Shown here: positions 46,063 through 55,114 of the stretch, in pieces
How positions within the stretch are numbered: position 1 is the stretch's first letter
Layout of the letters: the number at the start of each line of letters is the position of its first letter
Assembly (NCBI RefSeq): GCF_000145275.1
Contig: NC_014393.1
Coordinates: 5,146,001 to 5,210,000, forward strand
DNA length: 64,000 nucleotides
Reading direction: 5' to 3'
DNA from: Clostridium cellulovorans 743B
Lineage (GTDB): Bacteria > Bacillota > Clostridia > Clostridiales > Clostridiaceae
Translations under genes and position numbers: made by a program
Notes under the pieces: generated by a model
Database searches by the model: none
The model's input: only the letters and a program-made list of their open reading frames with translations
What the model was told of the DNA's origin: nothing

Positions 46063-46063
46063 A

Positions 46064-46843
46064 TTAGTTTCTCTCCTTATCAGATTTTATTAAGTTTCTA
46101 ATTCCTTGTATTGCAACTTCTATTGCTGTTTCAGTATCATGCACCTGTATATTTTCTAATCCTGATTTTTCACGTTCTTGATTAGCAACTACCAAAAATA
46201 CCGAACCAACTCTTACTCTTAAATAACTACCTACTACAAACAAAGCAGCTGATTCCATTTCAGATGCAAGAGTTCCACATCTTAACCATGCATTCCACTT
46301 ATCCATTAATTCATAACTAACAGGTTTTGTTTCTGGAGAGTGTTGACCATAAAATGAATCTTTACATTGTACTACTCCCACATGATGTGTTTTGTCTAGT
46401 TCCTTACAAGCTTGCACTAATGAGTTTGCTACATCGAAATTTGCTACTGCAGGGAATTCAATCGGTGCATATTCTTTACTTGTACCTTCCATCCTAATAG
46501 CTCCAGTAGCTACAACTACATCTCCGCCCTTAACATTTATCTCCATTCCACCACAAGTACCTACTCTAATAAAAGTATACGCTCCACACTTCACTAATTC
46601 TTCCAATGCTATAGCAGCTGATGGTCCGCCTATACCTGTTGATGTAACACTTACCTTAACACCATCTAGATATCCAGTGTATGTAACATATTCTCTACTA
46701 TCTGCAATTAACTGTGGATTTTCAAAGTGTGCCGCTATTTTTTCGCACCTTTTCGGATCGCCTGGAAGTATAACGTATTTGCCAACTTCCCCTTCTCCAA
46801 CGTTAATATGATATTGCTTACCTGAACCTTGTGAATAGATCAT
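46064..46843 (-). CDS. udp: Uridine phosphorylase
   Basis: 259 residues of the NP-1 nucleoside phosphorylase family. VILPGDPKRCEKIAAHF at the phosphate site, RVGTCGGM, APIEFPAVANF and EMESAALFVV with the Glu-Met-Glu ribose site. RMEGTSKEYAPIEFP resembles Udp rather than DeoD. It phosphorylates the glycosidic bond to give uracil and ribose-1-phosphate. First gene of a leftward three-gene operon (udp-deoB-yczE) controlled by a promoter with GntR-type sites. Confidence 0.88.
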   Translation of the reverse strand: MIYSQGSGKQYHINVGEGEVGKYVILPGDPKRCEKIAAHFENPQLIADSREYVTYTGYLDGVKVSVTSTGIGGPSAAIALEELVKCGAYTFIRVGTCGGMEINVKGGDVVVATGAIRMEGTSKEYAPIEFPAVANFDVANSLVQACKELDKTHHVGVVQCKDSFYGQHSPETKPVSYELMDKWNAWLRCGTLASEMESAALFVVGSYLRVRVGSVFLVVANQEREKSGLENIQVHDTETAIEVAIQGIRNLIKSDKERN

Positions 46844-46949
46844 ATTTATCCCTCCATAATTATTATTTATATAAACCGTTTTTGCTATACGCTTACAATT
46901 ATCTCTATAAAACTAACTATATTTTTAACTTGTCTACTAACTTGTATTT

Positions 46950-46992
46950 TTGTCTATACAGCAAGTGTAGCATGTCTACTTATACCCGTCAA
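46950..46992 (-). promoter_or_regulatory. udp operon promoter with GntR-type operator
   Basis: Minus-strand -35 TTGACG (46987-46992) and -10 TACACT (46964-46969) are 17 bases apart. TGTATAGACA (46951-46960) lies just 3' of the -10 and fits the HutC/GntR half-palindrome pattern GTMTAKAC. A further half-site GTAGACAT lies inside the spacer. Binding would block transcription initiation. Confidence 0.7.
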
Positions 46993-47184
46993 GTTCTTTT
47001 ATATTTACTTTAAAACCATAAAATATCTTTATAATTTATAGATATCTATAGACGCTAGTTTATGATAGAATATAAATAAAATCATAGTTTATAGCACTGT
47101 TATCATATACACAACATGGCTGTTCTCAGTGCTTCATTGTACAACTGTAAAACTATAGCTATAATTATTATTAACATATTTTTA

Positions 47185-47224
47185 TTGAAATTTTGTGATT
47201 TTATAAATATACTTGTCTAGACAA
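47185..47224 (+). promoter_or_regulatory. gntR promoter with palindromic operator
   Basis: -35 TTGAAA (47185-47190), 17-base spacer, -10 TATACT (47208-47213). The perfect palindrome TTGTCTAGACAA (47213-47224) starts in the -10, the same layout as at the udp promoter. A second palindrome TATAGATATCTATA (47037-47050) lies further upstream. Confidence 0.75.
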
Positions 47225-47254
47225 ATTCATATTCGGCAGAAAGGTGTTATTTTA

Positions 47255-47989
47255 ATGGACGACTTTAGTATTGTTGGGAAGGAAAAGGAATTAAAATTCG
47301 TAACCGTCTATAATCAACTTTTTAAAATGATAAATGAAGGTACTTTTCCTGAAGGAATCAGATTGCCATCAGAACCAGAGTTATCAAAATCACTTGGTGT
47401 TAGTAGATCAACTTTAAGGCAAGCACTTGCACTATTACAGGATGATGGAATAGTTAAGAATATTAGAGGAAAAGGAAATTTTATAATAAAGTCTCACTCC
47501 GATAAGCCACTGGGCTTAGAGACGATTGGGCATCCAGTATATAGGTGCTCAACCGATTCAATTGATGAAGTTAAAATGAAACTGCGTATAGAACCTTCCA
47601 CGGACTACTTTAATCAGGCTTTAGGGAAAAAAACTGCTGCTGTTGTACTAATAGATAGGTGGTATAAGTCAAAAGGGATTTCTGCGGCTTATTCTTTCAC
47701 CTTGTTCCCAATTGAAACTATTTCAAAATTTAATATAGACTTGAACGATTATGATAAAGTTCTACAATTTATAGAAAAGGATTTGTATGAACTATGCAAT
47801 AATATCATAGTTGAAATAAAGTATTCAACCTCTGGGAATTTTACAGCAAAGGAATCACCAATTTCATCGGAAAATCAATTTTACTTGATACAAGAGACTA
47901 TGTATATAGATACGGAGTTTCCTATAGCCTCTAACAAGCATTATTTACCACTAAGCTCAAGCTCTATTAAGTTCCATCAGAAAAAATAA
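47255..47989 (+). CDS. GntR/HutC-family repressor of the udp operon
   Basis: 244 residues. An N-terminal GntR winged helix (YNQLFKMINEGTFPEGIRLPSEPELSKSLGVSRSTLRQALALL, residues ~15-60) is followed by a UTRA-type effector domain (DRWYKSKGISAAYSFTLFP...). It is divergent from udp-deoB-yczE, whose promoter carries matching sites, so a nucleoside or its phosphate is the likely effector. The ATG at 47255 follows AAAGGTG by 6 bases; the upstream 14-codon extension overlaps the operator and is rejected. Confidence 0.83.
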   Translation: MDDFSIVGKEKELKFVTVYNQLFKMINEGTFPEGIRLPSEPELSKSLGVSRSTLRQALALLQDDGIVKNIRGKGNFIIKSHSDKPLGLETIGHPVYRCSTDSIDEVKMKLRIEPSTDYFNQALGKKTAAVVLIDRWYKSKGISAAYSFTLFPIETISKFNIDLNDYDKVLQFIEKDLYELCNNIIVEIKYSTSGNFTAKESPISSENQFYLIQETMYIDTEFPIASNKHYLPLSSSSIKFHQKK

Positions 47990-48056
47990 AAGAGCACCTA
48001 ACTGAACTGCCCCCTGTCTCCTTTACATGGGCAGTTCAAACAAGTGCGCTTCTTTA
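47985..48056 (+). terminator. Nested hairpin after gntR
   Basis: GAACTGCCC (48004-48012) pairs with GGGCAGTTC (48029-48037); an outer AAGAGCAC/GTGCGCTT pairing precedes TCTTT. It lies directly after the gntR stop. Confidence 0.6.
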
Positions 48057-48125
48057 TCTCATATCCATGACTCTTATACGCCATTTTCTTTATGATCTTT
48101 TGAAATTCTTCTCTTTTATAATATT

Positions 48126-48146
48126 CATCACCTTTCAAAGGTGATG
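48126..48146. terminator. Hairpin near the DUF6144 gene end
   Basis: CATCACCTTT (48126-48135) pairs with AAAGGTGATG (48137-48146) around a single C. The plus strand continues TTCTTTTA; it probably ends transcripts from one or both sides. Confidence 0.5.
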
Positions 48147-48170
48147 TTCTTTTAAAATATTATCTGTTTT

Positions 48171-48719
48171 CTATTTCCATATACTCTCTTGTGGGATTAT
48201 CTTCATAAGACATCTTTCATTTCCCATTTTTATACTTTTTAATAACTCTACATCAACTTTACACTGAAAAGATTTTTCAAATAGCACTTTGCTATAACCA
48301 GTAGTACATTGGCACCATGCATCAGACTCAAGTCTATCTACTTCTGTCAACATTGGGCATGGACAAAAATTAAATTGTAAATAAAGACTTCCATTTTCAT
48401 AGAATAAACCTGCATCTTTTGCCTTCTGCAAATTTCGAAATTCCTCTAAGTTTGATGATAATTCCATTAGTTCTTTCACTAGTTCTAACTTTTCATCCAT
48501 TCCATATCCACACTGACACTTCATTCTAATCTTCTTAGTAGTTGCACTATCAAATTTACTTTCTAATCTCTTCATCGTAGAATTTACCCAGGTAGCATTA
48601 TTCTCAGACTTACCACTTTCTGATTTTCCATATACAACTTCTCTTGCAATATCTTCATTACTCTCATTTTTTATAGCTTCATAAATAACATTCTCTTGAA
48701 TTTTTCTTATATCAAACAT
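48171..48719 (-). CDS. Cys-rich protein of unknown function (DUF6144-like)
   Basis: 182 residues. Cysteines cluster in KCQCGYGM (about residue 68), FCPCPML (about 118) and WCQCTTGYS (about 135), a pattern like the DUF6144 group and of possible metal-binding type. N-terminal and central parts are helical and charged. The function is unknown to me. GGGGAG precedes the ATG. It is followed by a hairpin and not tied to its neighbours. Confidence 0.55.
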   Translation of the reverse strand: MFDIRKIQENVIYEAIKNESNEDIAREVVYGKSESGKSENNATWVNSTMKRLESKFDSATTKKIRMKCQCGYGMDEKLELVKELMELSSNLEEFRNLQKAKDAGLFYENGSLYLQFNFCPCPMLTEVDRLESDAWCQCTTGYSKVLFEKSFQCKVDVELLKSIKMGNERCLMKIIPQESIWK

Positions 48720-48812
48720 AAAACTCCCCTTTTCTTCACTTTATTTAGTGATCTCTTTATCTCTATTTCTATGATAAAAGAAGTTTTACTATTTTACTTC
48801 TGAATTCTTGCT

Positions 48813-49631
48813 CTATTTAATAGCAATACATAAATCCATAACAACATAATTATTTTTTCTGTCAATATCATGATAGATTCCCAAACCATATCTTTCATCC
48901 ATCTTATATCCGCTGCGTGGGAGCCAAATATTAAAAATCCCCTGGAATGTTACGAAAATATCCTGTACATATCCATTAAAATGATAGACTGCAAACTTAC
49001 CACCTTTTATCGTTATAATATTTTCTAACTCCACGTCTTCATAAGTAGTAATACATAAATCATATATACATTTATCTAACTGAGTAATAGACGGATCATT
49101 ATAAGATTTTTCAATCAAAAGGGTATCTGATTTAATATAAGTTTTGTATCGTTCCATGAAACTGTACCAGTTAACCCCTATCTCTCTATAGTCTCCAATA
49201 TACCTTTCATAGATTACTTTGAAATCATCCAACCTTCGCATAACAATCTTCTCATCATAATGCTCAAAAGACTTAAACGTATTATGCTCACTAGGACAAA
49301 ATGGATTAGCAATCTCAGTTGAATTTATAGCCTTTTTAAATTCAATCGGAGAAATTCTGTGTTGTTTGCTAAAAGCTGAACTATAATTCGAAGAGCTGTA
49401 TCCATAATTAAGTCCAATATCAGTAATGGTTTTATCTTTTTCAACCTTAAGACTTACTGCACTCTGATCTATTTTTATACGTTTGATAAAAGAATAAACG
49501 CTTACTCCTGTTTCTTCTTTAAATATCCTACTAAAATGATATTTTGAAAAGTTACAGTGATTAGCAACATCTTCAATGGAGATATCTTCATCTATATGCT
49601 GTAAAATATACTCAATACTTTTATTTATCAA
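48813..49631 (-). CDS. AraC-family regulator with GyrI-like effector domain
   Basis: 272 residues. Two N-terminal AraC helix-turn-helix motifs (SIEDVANHCNFSKYHFSRIFKEETG and TITDIGLNYGYSSSNYSSAFSKQHR, residues ~18-100) are followed by a GyrI-like/effector binding domain (about 130-270), as in Rob- or SbmC-type regulators. Ligand and targets unknown. It is flanked by unrelated genes and lacks an obvious target operon. Confidence 0.82.
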   Translation of the reverse strand: MINKSIEYILQHIDEDISIEDVANHCNFSKYHFSRIFKEETGVSVYSFIKRIKIDQSAVSLKVEKDKTITDIGLNYGYSSSNYSSAFSKQHRISPIEFKKAINSTEIANPFCPSEHNTFKSFEHYDEKIVMRRLDDFKVIYERYIGDYREIGVNWYSFMERYKTYIKSDTLLIEKSYNDPSITQLDKCIYDLCITTYEDVELENIITIKGGKFAVYHFNGYVQDIFVTFQGIFNIWLPRSGYKMDERYGLGIYHDIDRKNNYVVMDLCIAIK

Positions 49632-49747
49632 AGATTTTTTAATTATTATTTTAACTCACTCCCATAAGAAATCTTATATAAATACAATTCCAATCAAGTA
49701 AAATTATAGCAAAACAAACCCTTCTTTTAAACAATATATGAAAAAAC

Positions 49748-49778
49748 AAAGTCCGTAACAGAAGTTGCTACGGACTTT
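49748..49778 (-). terminator. Terminator of the phosphotransferase gene
   Basis: AAAGTCCGTA (49748-49757) pairs with TACGGACTTT (49769-49778), with inner CAG/TTG. The minus-strand tail is TGTTTTTTCA. It lies 12 bases past the stop. Confidence 0.85.
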
Positions 49779-49790
49779 CTGGATAGTTAA

Positions 49791-50780
49791 CTATAATAAT
49801 TTAGTATAATCAATTTCTATGAAAGGAACCTTATTCTCTATTCGTTCTTTTCTTCCTTTCATAAAATTCATACTCCACTCATCTAAATCATTTAAATTTC
49901 TACTTCTTACTATGGCAATATAAAGAATTATCTCTCTAAGCTTAACAAACAATGATATCTGTTTTAACCAAAAGGAATCTAACATCTTATTCTCACAATA
50001 TCCCTTTAAGAAATGTTTTGCACTCAACTGAGATCCCTGAATATCTAGTTCACCTCTCCAAGTTAAACTCTCATAAAACAATTGAATTGCTATATCATTG
50101 ATAAACCAACAATAACTTGATTCATCAAAATCAAATAATGTAATCTTATCATCATCAACATGGTAATTGCAAGCTACCATATCTCCATGTATTAATCCAT
50201 AAGAATTATTGTCTTTAGGTAATTTATTAATTTGCTGTATTAACTCATTTAACGTATCAATAATTTTTGAATGTCCCTTAGGTAAATATTCACTAGCCCT
50301 AGAGAGAAAATTATTTTCAGCCCATTGAAATCTTCTACAATTACTAATCGGTGTATACTTCATTGATAAAGTATGTATTTTTGCAGTTAGTTTACCAAGT
50401 CGTTCAACATTATGAGTACTCCACGGATATTGTCCTATCCCTTTACCAATGGCTTCTTCAAAAGCTACAACAAAAAAAGCATTGTTTTCAGATGTAACTG
50501 TTTCTATTAGTATCTCATTTCTAGAAAATATAGGCTTAGCAACTAATATACCATTACTTGATAGATATTCGATCCACTCCAATTCAGCTTGAATAAGTTG
50601 TTTATTTCTATGAGATTCATGAGTTATTCTAATAAATGTTGTTCGCCCATGTACATTAACTCTAAATACATAGTTTTGATGATTCCCTATCAACATTATA
50701 TCATTATCTTTTACACAATATCTTTGAATTGATTCTGAAATTATTTCTTTTGTAAACTTGCTCTTCAACTTTTCTTCCAT
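49791..50780 (-). CDS. Aminoglycoside phosphotransferase-fold kinase
   Basis: 329 residues of the APH/choline-kinase superfamily. YGLIHGDMVACNYHVDD holds the catalytic HxDxxxxN loop, and KITLFDFDESSYCWF the metal-binding DFD. N-lobe features include NYVFRVNVHGRTTFIRIT with the lysine-equivalent region. Homologues include SrkA, homoserine kinase-like and spectinomycin kinases; substrate undetermined. The ATG at 50780 follows GGAGG by 6 bases, so the 19 extra upstream codons are rejected. Confidence 0.78.
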   Translation of the reverse strand: MEEKLKSKFTKEIISESIQRYCVKDNDIMLIGNHQNYVFRVNVHGRTTFIRITHESHRNKQLIQAELEWIEYLSSNGILVAKPIFSRNEILIETVTSENNAFFVVAFEEAIGKGIGQYPWSTHNVERLGKLTAKIHTLSMKYTPISNCRRFQWAENNFLSRASEYLPKGHSKIIDTLNELIQQINKLPKDNNSYGLIHGDMVACNYHVDDDKITLFDFDESSYCWFINDIAIQLFYESLTWRGELDIQGSQLSAKHFLKGYCENKMLDSFWLKQISLFVKLREIILYIAIVRSRNLNDLDEWSMNFMKGRKERIENKVPFIEIDYTKLL

Positions 50781-51056
50781 TATTAACCTCCATAAATTTA
50801 ATCTGGTTAGATAATGAAATTTCTCACTCTTCTGCAATACATATTAAATTGCTTAGTCATTTATTTCCCCTCCTGTCAACGTGAAGTTAATTATTATATA
50901 TAGCATTTTTAGGGTATTCTACTCTTTTTATAATTAAATACTAATATTATAGCAACATTTTCTACCTTCTGGAACAGTAATTTTTATTTACTTTATATAT
51001 TTACTTCTATTTATTTAATTTTTAGAGATTTGCCAAGAACAATGATTTCATCACAG

Positions 51057-51728
51057 TTATGCTACAATCTCATCAATTAACTCATCAGAATCATTAAATA
51101 CTAATTTCTTAAGTCGTGGTGCACAAGGTTTTGAAATTATACCTATGACTTTACCAGTTAGCAGTGCTGAAATGATAGTTCCTTCCCTTATCGTAGATAT
51201 ATTACCTATAAACACCAATGATAAAATTATGGCTAGAATTACAGAAGTACAGTCAAACAAAATCTTGACCTTACCAAAATCAGTTTTAGTTTTATCACTT
51301 ATGGCAAGTACAAGTCCATCTGGTGCATTTGGCACAATATCCATGGTTATAAACATTACAACTCCTATTGATACAATACCAATGCTTGTGCTCATTAATA
51401 ATACCTGTATAAAATAATTGCTTGCTTCTATACCTTTCAATAAACCACTGGCAAAATCTACAAAAAACCCAAATGGGAAACTAAAAAGTATTTGCAATAA
51501 GCTTTTCAGTTTAAATTTTTTTCGTAAAATAAGAGCCTGTGCTAGGACATAAAAAGCATAGACTCCAATAGTCACTGTTCCAAGACTAACCCCTATAATA
51601 TTGCTTATAGCTAAAGGAAAAGCTGAAACAGGTGATACTCCCAGATTTGATTTTATAGCAAGATTTATTCCTATAGCCAGGAGAAATAAACCTGCAAAAT
51701 AAATAGTAATACGTAATATGTATTTCAA
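51057..51728 (-). CDS. YczE/YitT-like membrane protein, copy 2
   Basis: 223 residues with five to six membrane segments and the same half-repeat signature (LFLLAIGINLAIKSNLGVSPVSAFP and SIGVVMFITMDIVPNAPDGLV). The start is probably a TTG at 51728: AGGAGG lies 9 bases ahead. It has no nucleoside genes around it, so the family's role is not settled by context. Followed by no clear terminator before the phosphotransferase region. Confidence 0.72.
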   Translation of the reverse strand: MKYILRITIYFAGLFLLAIGINLAIKSNLGVSPVSAFPLAISNIIGVSLGTVTIGVYAFYVLAQALILRKKFKLKSLLQILFSFPFGFFVDFASGLLKGIEASNYFIQVLLMSTSIGIVSIGVVMFITMDIVPNAPDGLVLAISDKTKTDFGKVKILFDCTSVILAIILSLVFIGNISTIREGTIISALLTGKVIGIISKPCAPRLKKLVFNDSDELIDEIVA

Positions 51729-51848
51729 CTCCGAGTCCCTCCTTATTAAATAATTTTATTTAACTACCTGTACATCATGAAATTGATTAATTTAGTTACA
51801 AATTTATTCATTATTGTTGTATATAATCTTCTTGGCACAAATAAAAAA

Positions 51849-51862
51849 AGAAGCCTCTGCTT
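51849..51862 (-). terminator. Short T-tailed hairpin
   Basis: On the minus strand GAAGC-AGAG-GCTTC is followed by TTTTTTTAT. Small stem but strong U run; may act as terminator for transcripts reading through from bceB. Confidence 0.55.
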
Positions 51863-52033
51863 CCCCTAAATTAATTATACCATAAACAAAGATTTACTTT
51901 CGTGGTGTTTCTTATAAATACCATGCACCTAAGTTGTAAAAATTTTAAATATATCACTTGTATTTAGATATACTAGAACTAATAACTTGTCTCTAAAAAG
52001 TTTTCTTAAATTAAGCTTATCGAATAAAACTAA

Positions 52034-52079
52034 TATATTAAGAAAGCTTAGTATTAGTGCACCAAACTTTCTTAATATA
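52034..52079 (-). terminator. Hairpin after bceB
   Basis: A perfect 13-bp inverted repeat, TATATTAAGAAAG (52034-52046) and CTTTCTTAATATA (52067-52079), with 20 bases in the loop. On the minus strand it is followed by TTAGTTTTATT. It probably ends the bce operon. Confidence 0.65.
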
Positions 52080-52146
52080 AGCTACAAGCTTTTTTTGCAA
52101 ATAATAAATATCTTGATTTTTATCTCATCTACAACAAAGCCTCACT

Positions 52147-54189
52147 CTATTTACTTTCAACATTCCTCTTAAATGAGTAATAAGTAGCTACAAAATAACA
52201 TACATAAATAACTATAATCAATATTAAGGATATACTTATATTAAACATAAAAGCCTTATCTCCAATATATATATCAATTAATGTCCTGCTTGCAGATGCA
52301 AAGGCATAAAAAAATATATAGAAACCAAAGACTGCTATAATAATTGGTAGTGTAAAGTATAGGGATATTTGCTTTAAAATTAATCTACCTGTATCTTTAT
52401 CATCTATACCTAGTTTTCTTAGAGTGTCAAATCTCCCCTTATGCTGTATAGAGTCTGATAGTTGCTGCAACGCAAGTACTGTTAAGCTTATCATCAGTAA
52501 CACAGTGCCACCATATATTCCAAGAATCCTCATACCTAAAGTAACATTTAATATTTCATTAGTCTCTGCTGCCTTTAATCTGATTGTTAAAGGATTATTC
52601 TTCTTCTCACTAAGCATATTCCCATAGTTTTTTATAAACCAGTTTGGTATAAGTTCTGTTTCAACTTTCACTAATTTATCGTTGCTAATCTTCATGGCTG
52701 TATTAGCATAAAAATCCTTAGCTGCTAAACCCAAGTTTTCGCACCATTTATCAGGTATAACTACAAGTCCACCTTCATAAGTATTATAAATATATTCTCC
52801 AATAGAATCTTTGTAGTATGGATTTGAACTAAGCTTCAACTCCTTATCTTTTATTTTCAGAGTTGAATTTTCACTTACATGCTCGTCAATAAATTTATCA
52901 TCTACAAGCTTTAACCATTGAGTTGTGAATTCATCATCCTCAAGCCTCACTTCATCATATCCAAGCATTTCTCTTAAATGATTATAATCACTTAATCCTA
53001 TAGCAAATAGCGGCATATTTTTTTTATCTGTATCATATAGCTTTTTATCATAAATATAGTATTGCTCCACTTCACAATAATCCTTAAAATTATAGTTTTC
53101 ACTGTCTAAAAATTCTACTAATCCACTATAATCAATTTTGGATATATTCTCTGTTTTGCTCATAATATTTAACCTACTTGCTACAACTGTATCAAAAGGA
53201 ATTCTATTGTCTAAGTAGCCTAAACTCCACTGTGATAATAGAAGTGTCAAAGTAAAGCATAGTGCAGCACCTAAGAAAGTTATAGAAATTGTGGCCATTA
53301 ACATGGGAGCTGTCTTTATTTTTGAAACCACTGCTCCTATTAAAAAGAGATTTGTGTACTCATACTTAAACTTTATCCATCTTTCTTTAATTAAAATTAA
53401 TACATATGCCAAGGAATAGAATAATGCATAAGTTCCACCAATAAAGCCTGTTACCGCAAGGCCAGCATATGTAATCTCATTTCCCTGCTTTAACTGGACA
53501 TTTTCTATTACCCGCAAAATCCTATAGACAGAATATCCACAAAGTATATAAAGCAAAATAGCTATAATAAATACACTAATGTATATTATCTTACCTCTCT
53601 TAAACTGAAATTCAGTCTTCTTTTCATCATTCAGCATATGAATCAATTTAGTCTTACTTAAAGTTCTTATATTTATAAGCCCAATTATGCAAAACATTGC
53701 AGTAAAAAATAACAAAGTTATTGCCACAGTGTCTATATAAAGCTTAAAGGAAAATATAATCTTTTGATTTGCAGTCATAAGAATTAAAGCAGTAACCATC
53801 TGGGAAAACAAAGTTCCAAGAAATATTCCAAAAACTATGGAAACTATACCCATTACCAAGGTTTCAATAAAAAACATGAGGGCTACATTTCTTTGTGGAA
53901 TACCTAGTAATATATAAGTTGCAAACTCTTTTTTGCGTCTCTTCATCATATATTTATTTACATAACCTATAAGCAAAATAAGCAATCCTGTTATGATATA
54001 TGTAGTGTACTTTATCATGATTTTAAGGTATTTAAAATTATAGGTATCTTCTGTTATCAACTCGTAATGTGAGCTTGATAATGACATAAAGGCATAAAAC
54101 AGGCTTACACATATAATTAGTGTAACAAAATAAATTACATAATCCTTAATAGAGCGTCGTGCATTGCTTAAAGCCAACTTAGCGTACAT
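52147..54189 (-). CDS. bceB: BceB-type ABC transporter permease
   Basis: 680 residues, ten membrane segments in the FtsX/BceB pattern: an N-terminal segment and cluster of helices (about 15-300), a large extracytoplasmic domain (about 330-540), and a C-terminal block of three helices. The NARRSIKDYVIYFVTLIICVS start and large ligand-sensing loop are typical of peptide antibiotic resistance (bacitracin, nisin and similar). It receives energy from BceA and signals to BceS. Its first 4 codons overlap the end of bceA. Confidence 0.88.
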   Translation of the reverse strand: MYAKLALSNARRSIKDYVIYFVTLIICVSLFYAFMSLSSSHYELITEDTYNFKYLKIMIKYTTYIITGLLILLIGYVNKYMMKRRKKEFATYILLGIPQRNVALMFFIETLVMGIVSIVFGIFLGTLFSQMVTALILMTANQKIIFSFKLYIDTVAITLLFFTAMFCIIGLINIRTLSKTKLIHMLNDEKKTEFQFKRGKIIYISVFIIAILLYILCGYSVYRILRVIENVQLKQGNEITYAGLAVTGFIGGTYALFYSLAYVLILIKERWIKFKYEYTNLFLIGAVVSKIKTAPMLMATISITFLGAALCFTLTLLLSQWSLGYLDNRIPFDTVVASRLNIMSKTENISKIDYSGLVEFLDSENYNFKDYCEVEQYYIYDKKLYDTDKKNMPLFAIGLSDYNHLREMLGYDEVRLEDDEFTTQWLKLVDDKFIDEHVSENSTLKIKDKELKLSSNPYYKDSIGEYIYNTYEGGLVVIPDKWCENLGLAAKDFYANTAMKISNDKLVKVETELIPNWFIKNYGNMLSEKKNNPLTIRLKAAETNEILNVTLGMRILGIYGGTVLLMISLTVLALQQLSDSIQHKGRFDTLRKLGIDDKDTGRLILKQISLYFTLPIIIAVFGFYIFFYAFASASRTLIDIYIGDKAFMFNISISLILIIVIYVCYFVATYYSFKRNVESK

Positions 54190-54949
54190 CTCTCATGTCA
54201 CCCCCAAGCAGTGCTACCACATCCAGAATCTGATTAAAAAATTGCTTTCTGGTATTTTGTCCCTTTATAAGTTCTGTAAATATCTTTCCATCTTTAATAA
54301 ATAAAATTCTGTCACAGTAGCTTGCAGTAAAGGAATCGTGGGTTACCATTAGAATAGTTGCCCCTAAATCCTTATTTAAGTGCGAAATCATTTCTATAAG
54401 CATTTGAGCTGATCTTGAATCCAATGCACCAGTTGGTTCATCAGCTAAAATAAGTTTTGGATTTGTAATTAACGCTCTGGCACAGGCACATCTCTGCTTC
54501 TGCCCACCAGAAACCTCATAAGGATATTTATTAAGAATATCCGCTATCCCTAACTCTGAAGCTACAGCCTTTACTTTGTTGTCTATATCCTGCTTTTTAT
54601 GCCTGTTGATTGTTAATGCTAAGGCTATATTCTCATGAATTGTCAAAGTATCTATCAAATTAAAATCCTGAAATATAAAACCTAGGTTCTCTCTTCTAAA
54701 CTTGGCAATATCTTTTTGATTTATTGATGTTAAATCCTTCCCATCAATATAAATATGTCCTGAGCTTACCTCATCAATGGTAGATATAGTATTTAGTAAA
54801 GTTGTCTTACCAGAACCAGAAGGTCCCATAACCCCTACAAATTCTCCCTTAACTACCTGAAAACTTATGTCATCAATGGCCTTTACCACATTCCCCTTAT
54901 TTCCATAATACTTTTCTATACTTTTTATATCTAATATCTTATCCAACAT
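54179..54949 (-). CDS. bceA: BceA-type ABC ATPase
   Basis: 256 residues. Walker A GPSGSGKTT, Q-loop FQDFNLIDTL, signature EVSGGQKQR, Walker B LILADEPTGALD and an H-loop VTHD. The DEPTGALD form is typical of BceA/LolD ATPases. The ATG at 54949 follows GAGG closely; the upstream in-frame ATG at 54973 has no site. It overlaps bceB by 11 bases. Function: powers removal of peptide antibiotics from their lipid targets. Confidence 0.9.
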   Translation of the reverse strand: MLDKILDIKSIEKYYGNKGNVVKAIDDISFQVVKGEFVGVMGPSGSGKTTLLNTISTIDEVSSGHIYIDGKDLTSINQKDIAKFRRENLGFIFQDFNLIDTLTIHENIALALTINRHKKQDIDNKVKAVASELGIADILNKYPYEVSGGQKQRCACARALITNPKLILADEPTGALDSRSAQMLIEMISHLNKDLGATILMVTHDSFTASYCDRILFIKDGKIFTELIKGQNTRKQFFNQILDVVALLGGDMRDVR

Positions 54950-55114
54950 CCTCACCTCAGTTATATTGTACACAATTTCTTCTCTGCTTGATTCTATTAA
55001 ACCTTACTTTTAAGTTACAACTTTGTCACTTTAAATATGTTGAAAGCATAAAATCAGATTTTAAATTCGCTTATATTACTTATAGGATTAAAGAACTTGA
55101 ACTGCAAAAAGAGC

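Larger units (their letters stand above)
51729..52146. other. Intergenic region with hairpins downstream of bceAB
   Basis: About 418 bases. Two hairpins (separate entries) lie within the region that follows bceB on the minus strand. A 61-codon plus-strand ORF (51987-52172) overlaps one of them and has no ribosome binding site, so it is rejected. Confidence 0.5.

Noticed and set aside
51987..52172. 61-codon plus-strand reading frame
   Set aside because: No ribosome binding site, overlaps a terminator hairpin behind bceB, and composition is that of random AT sequence.
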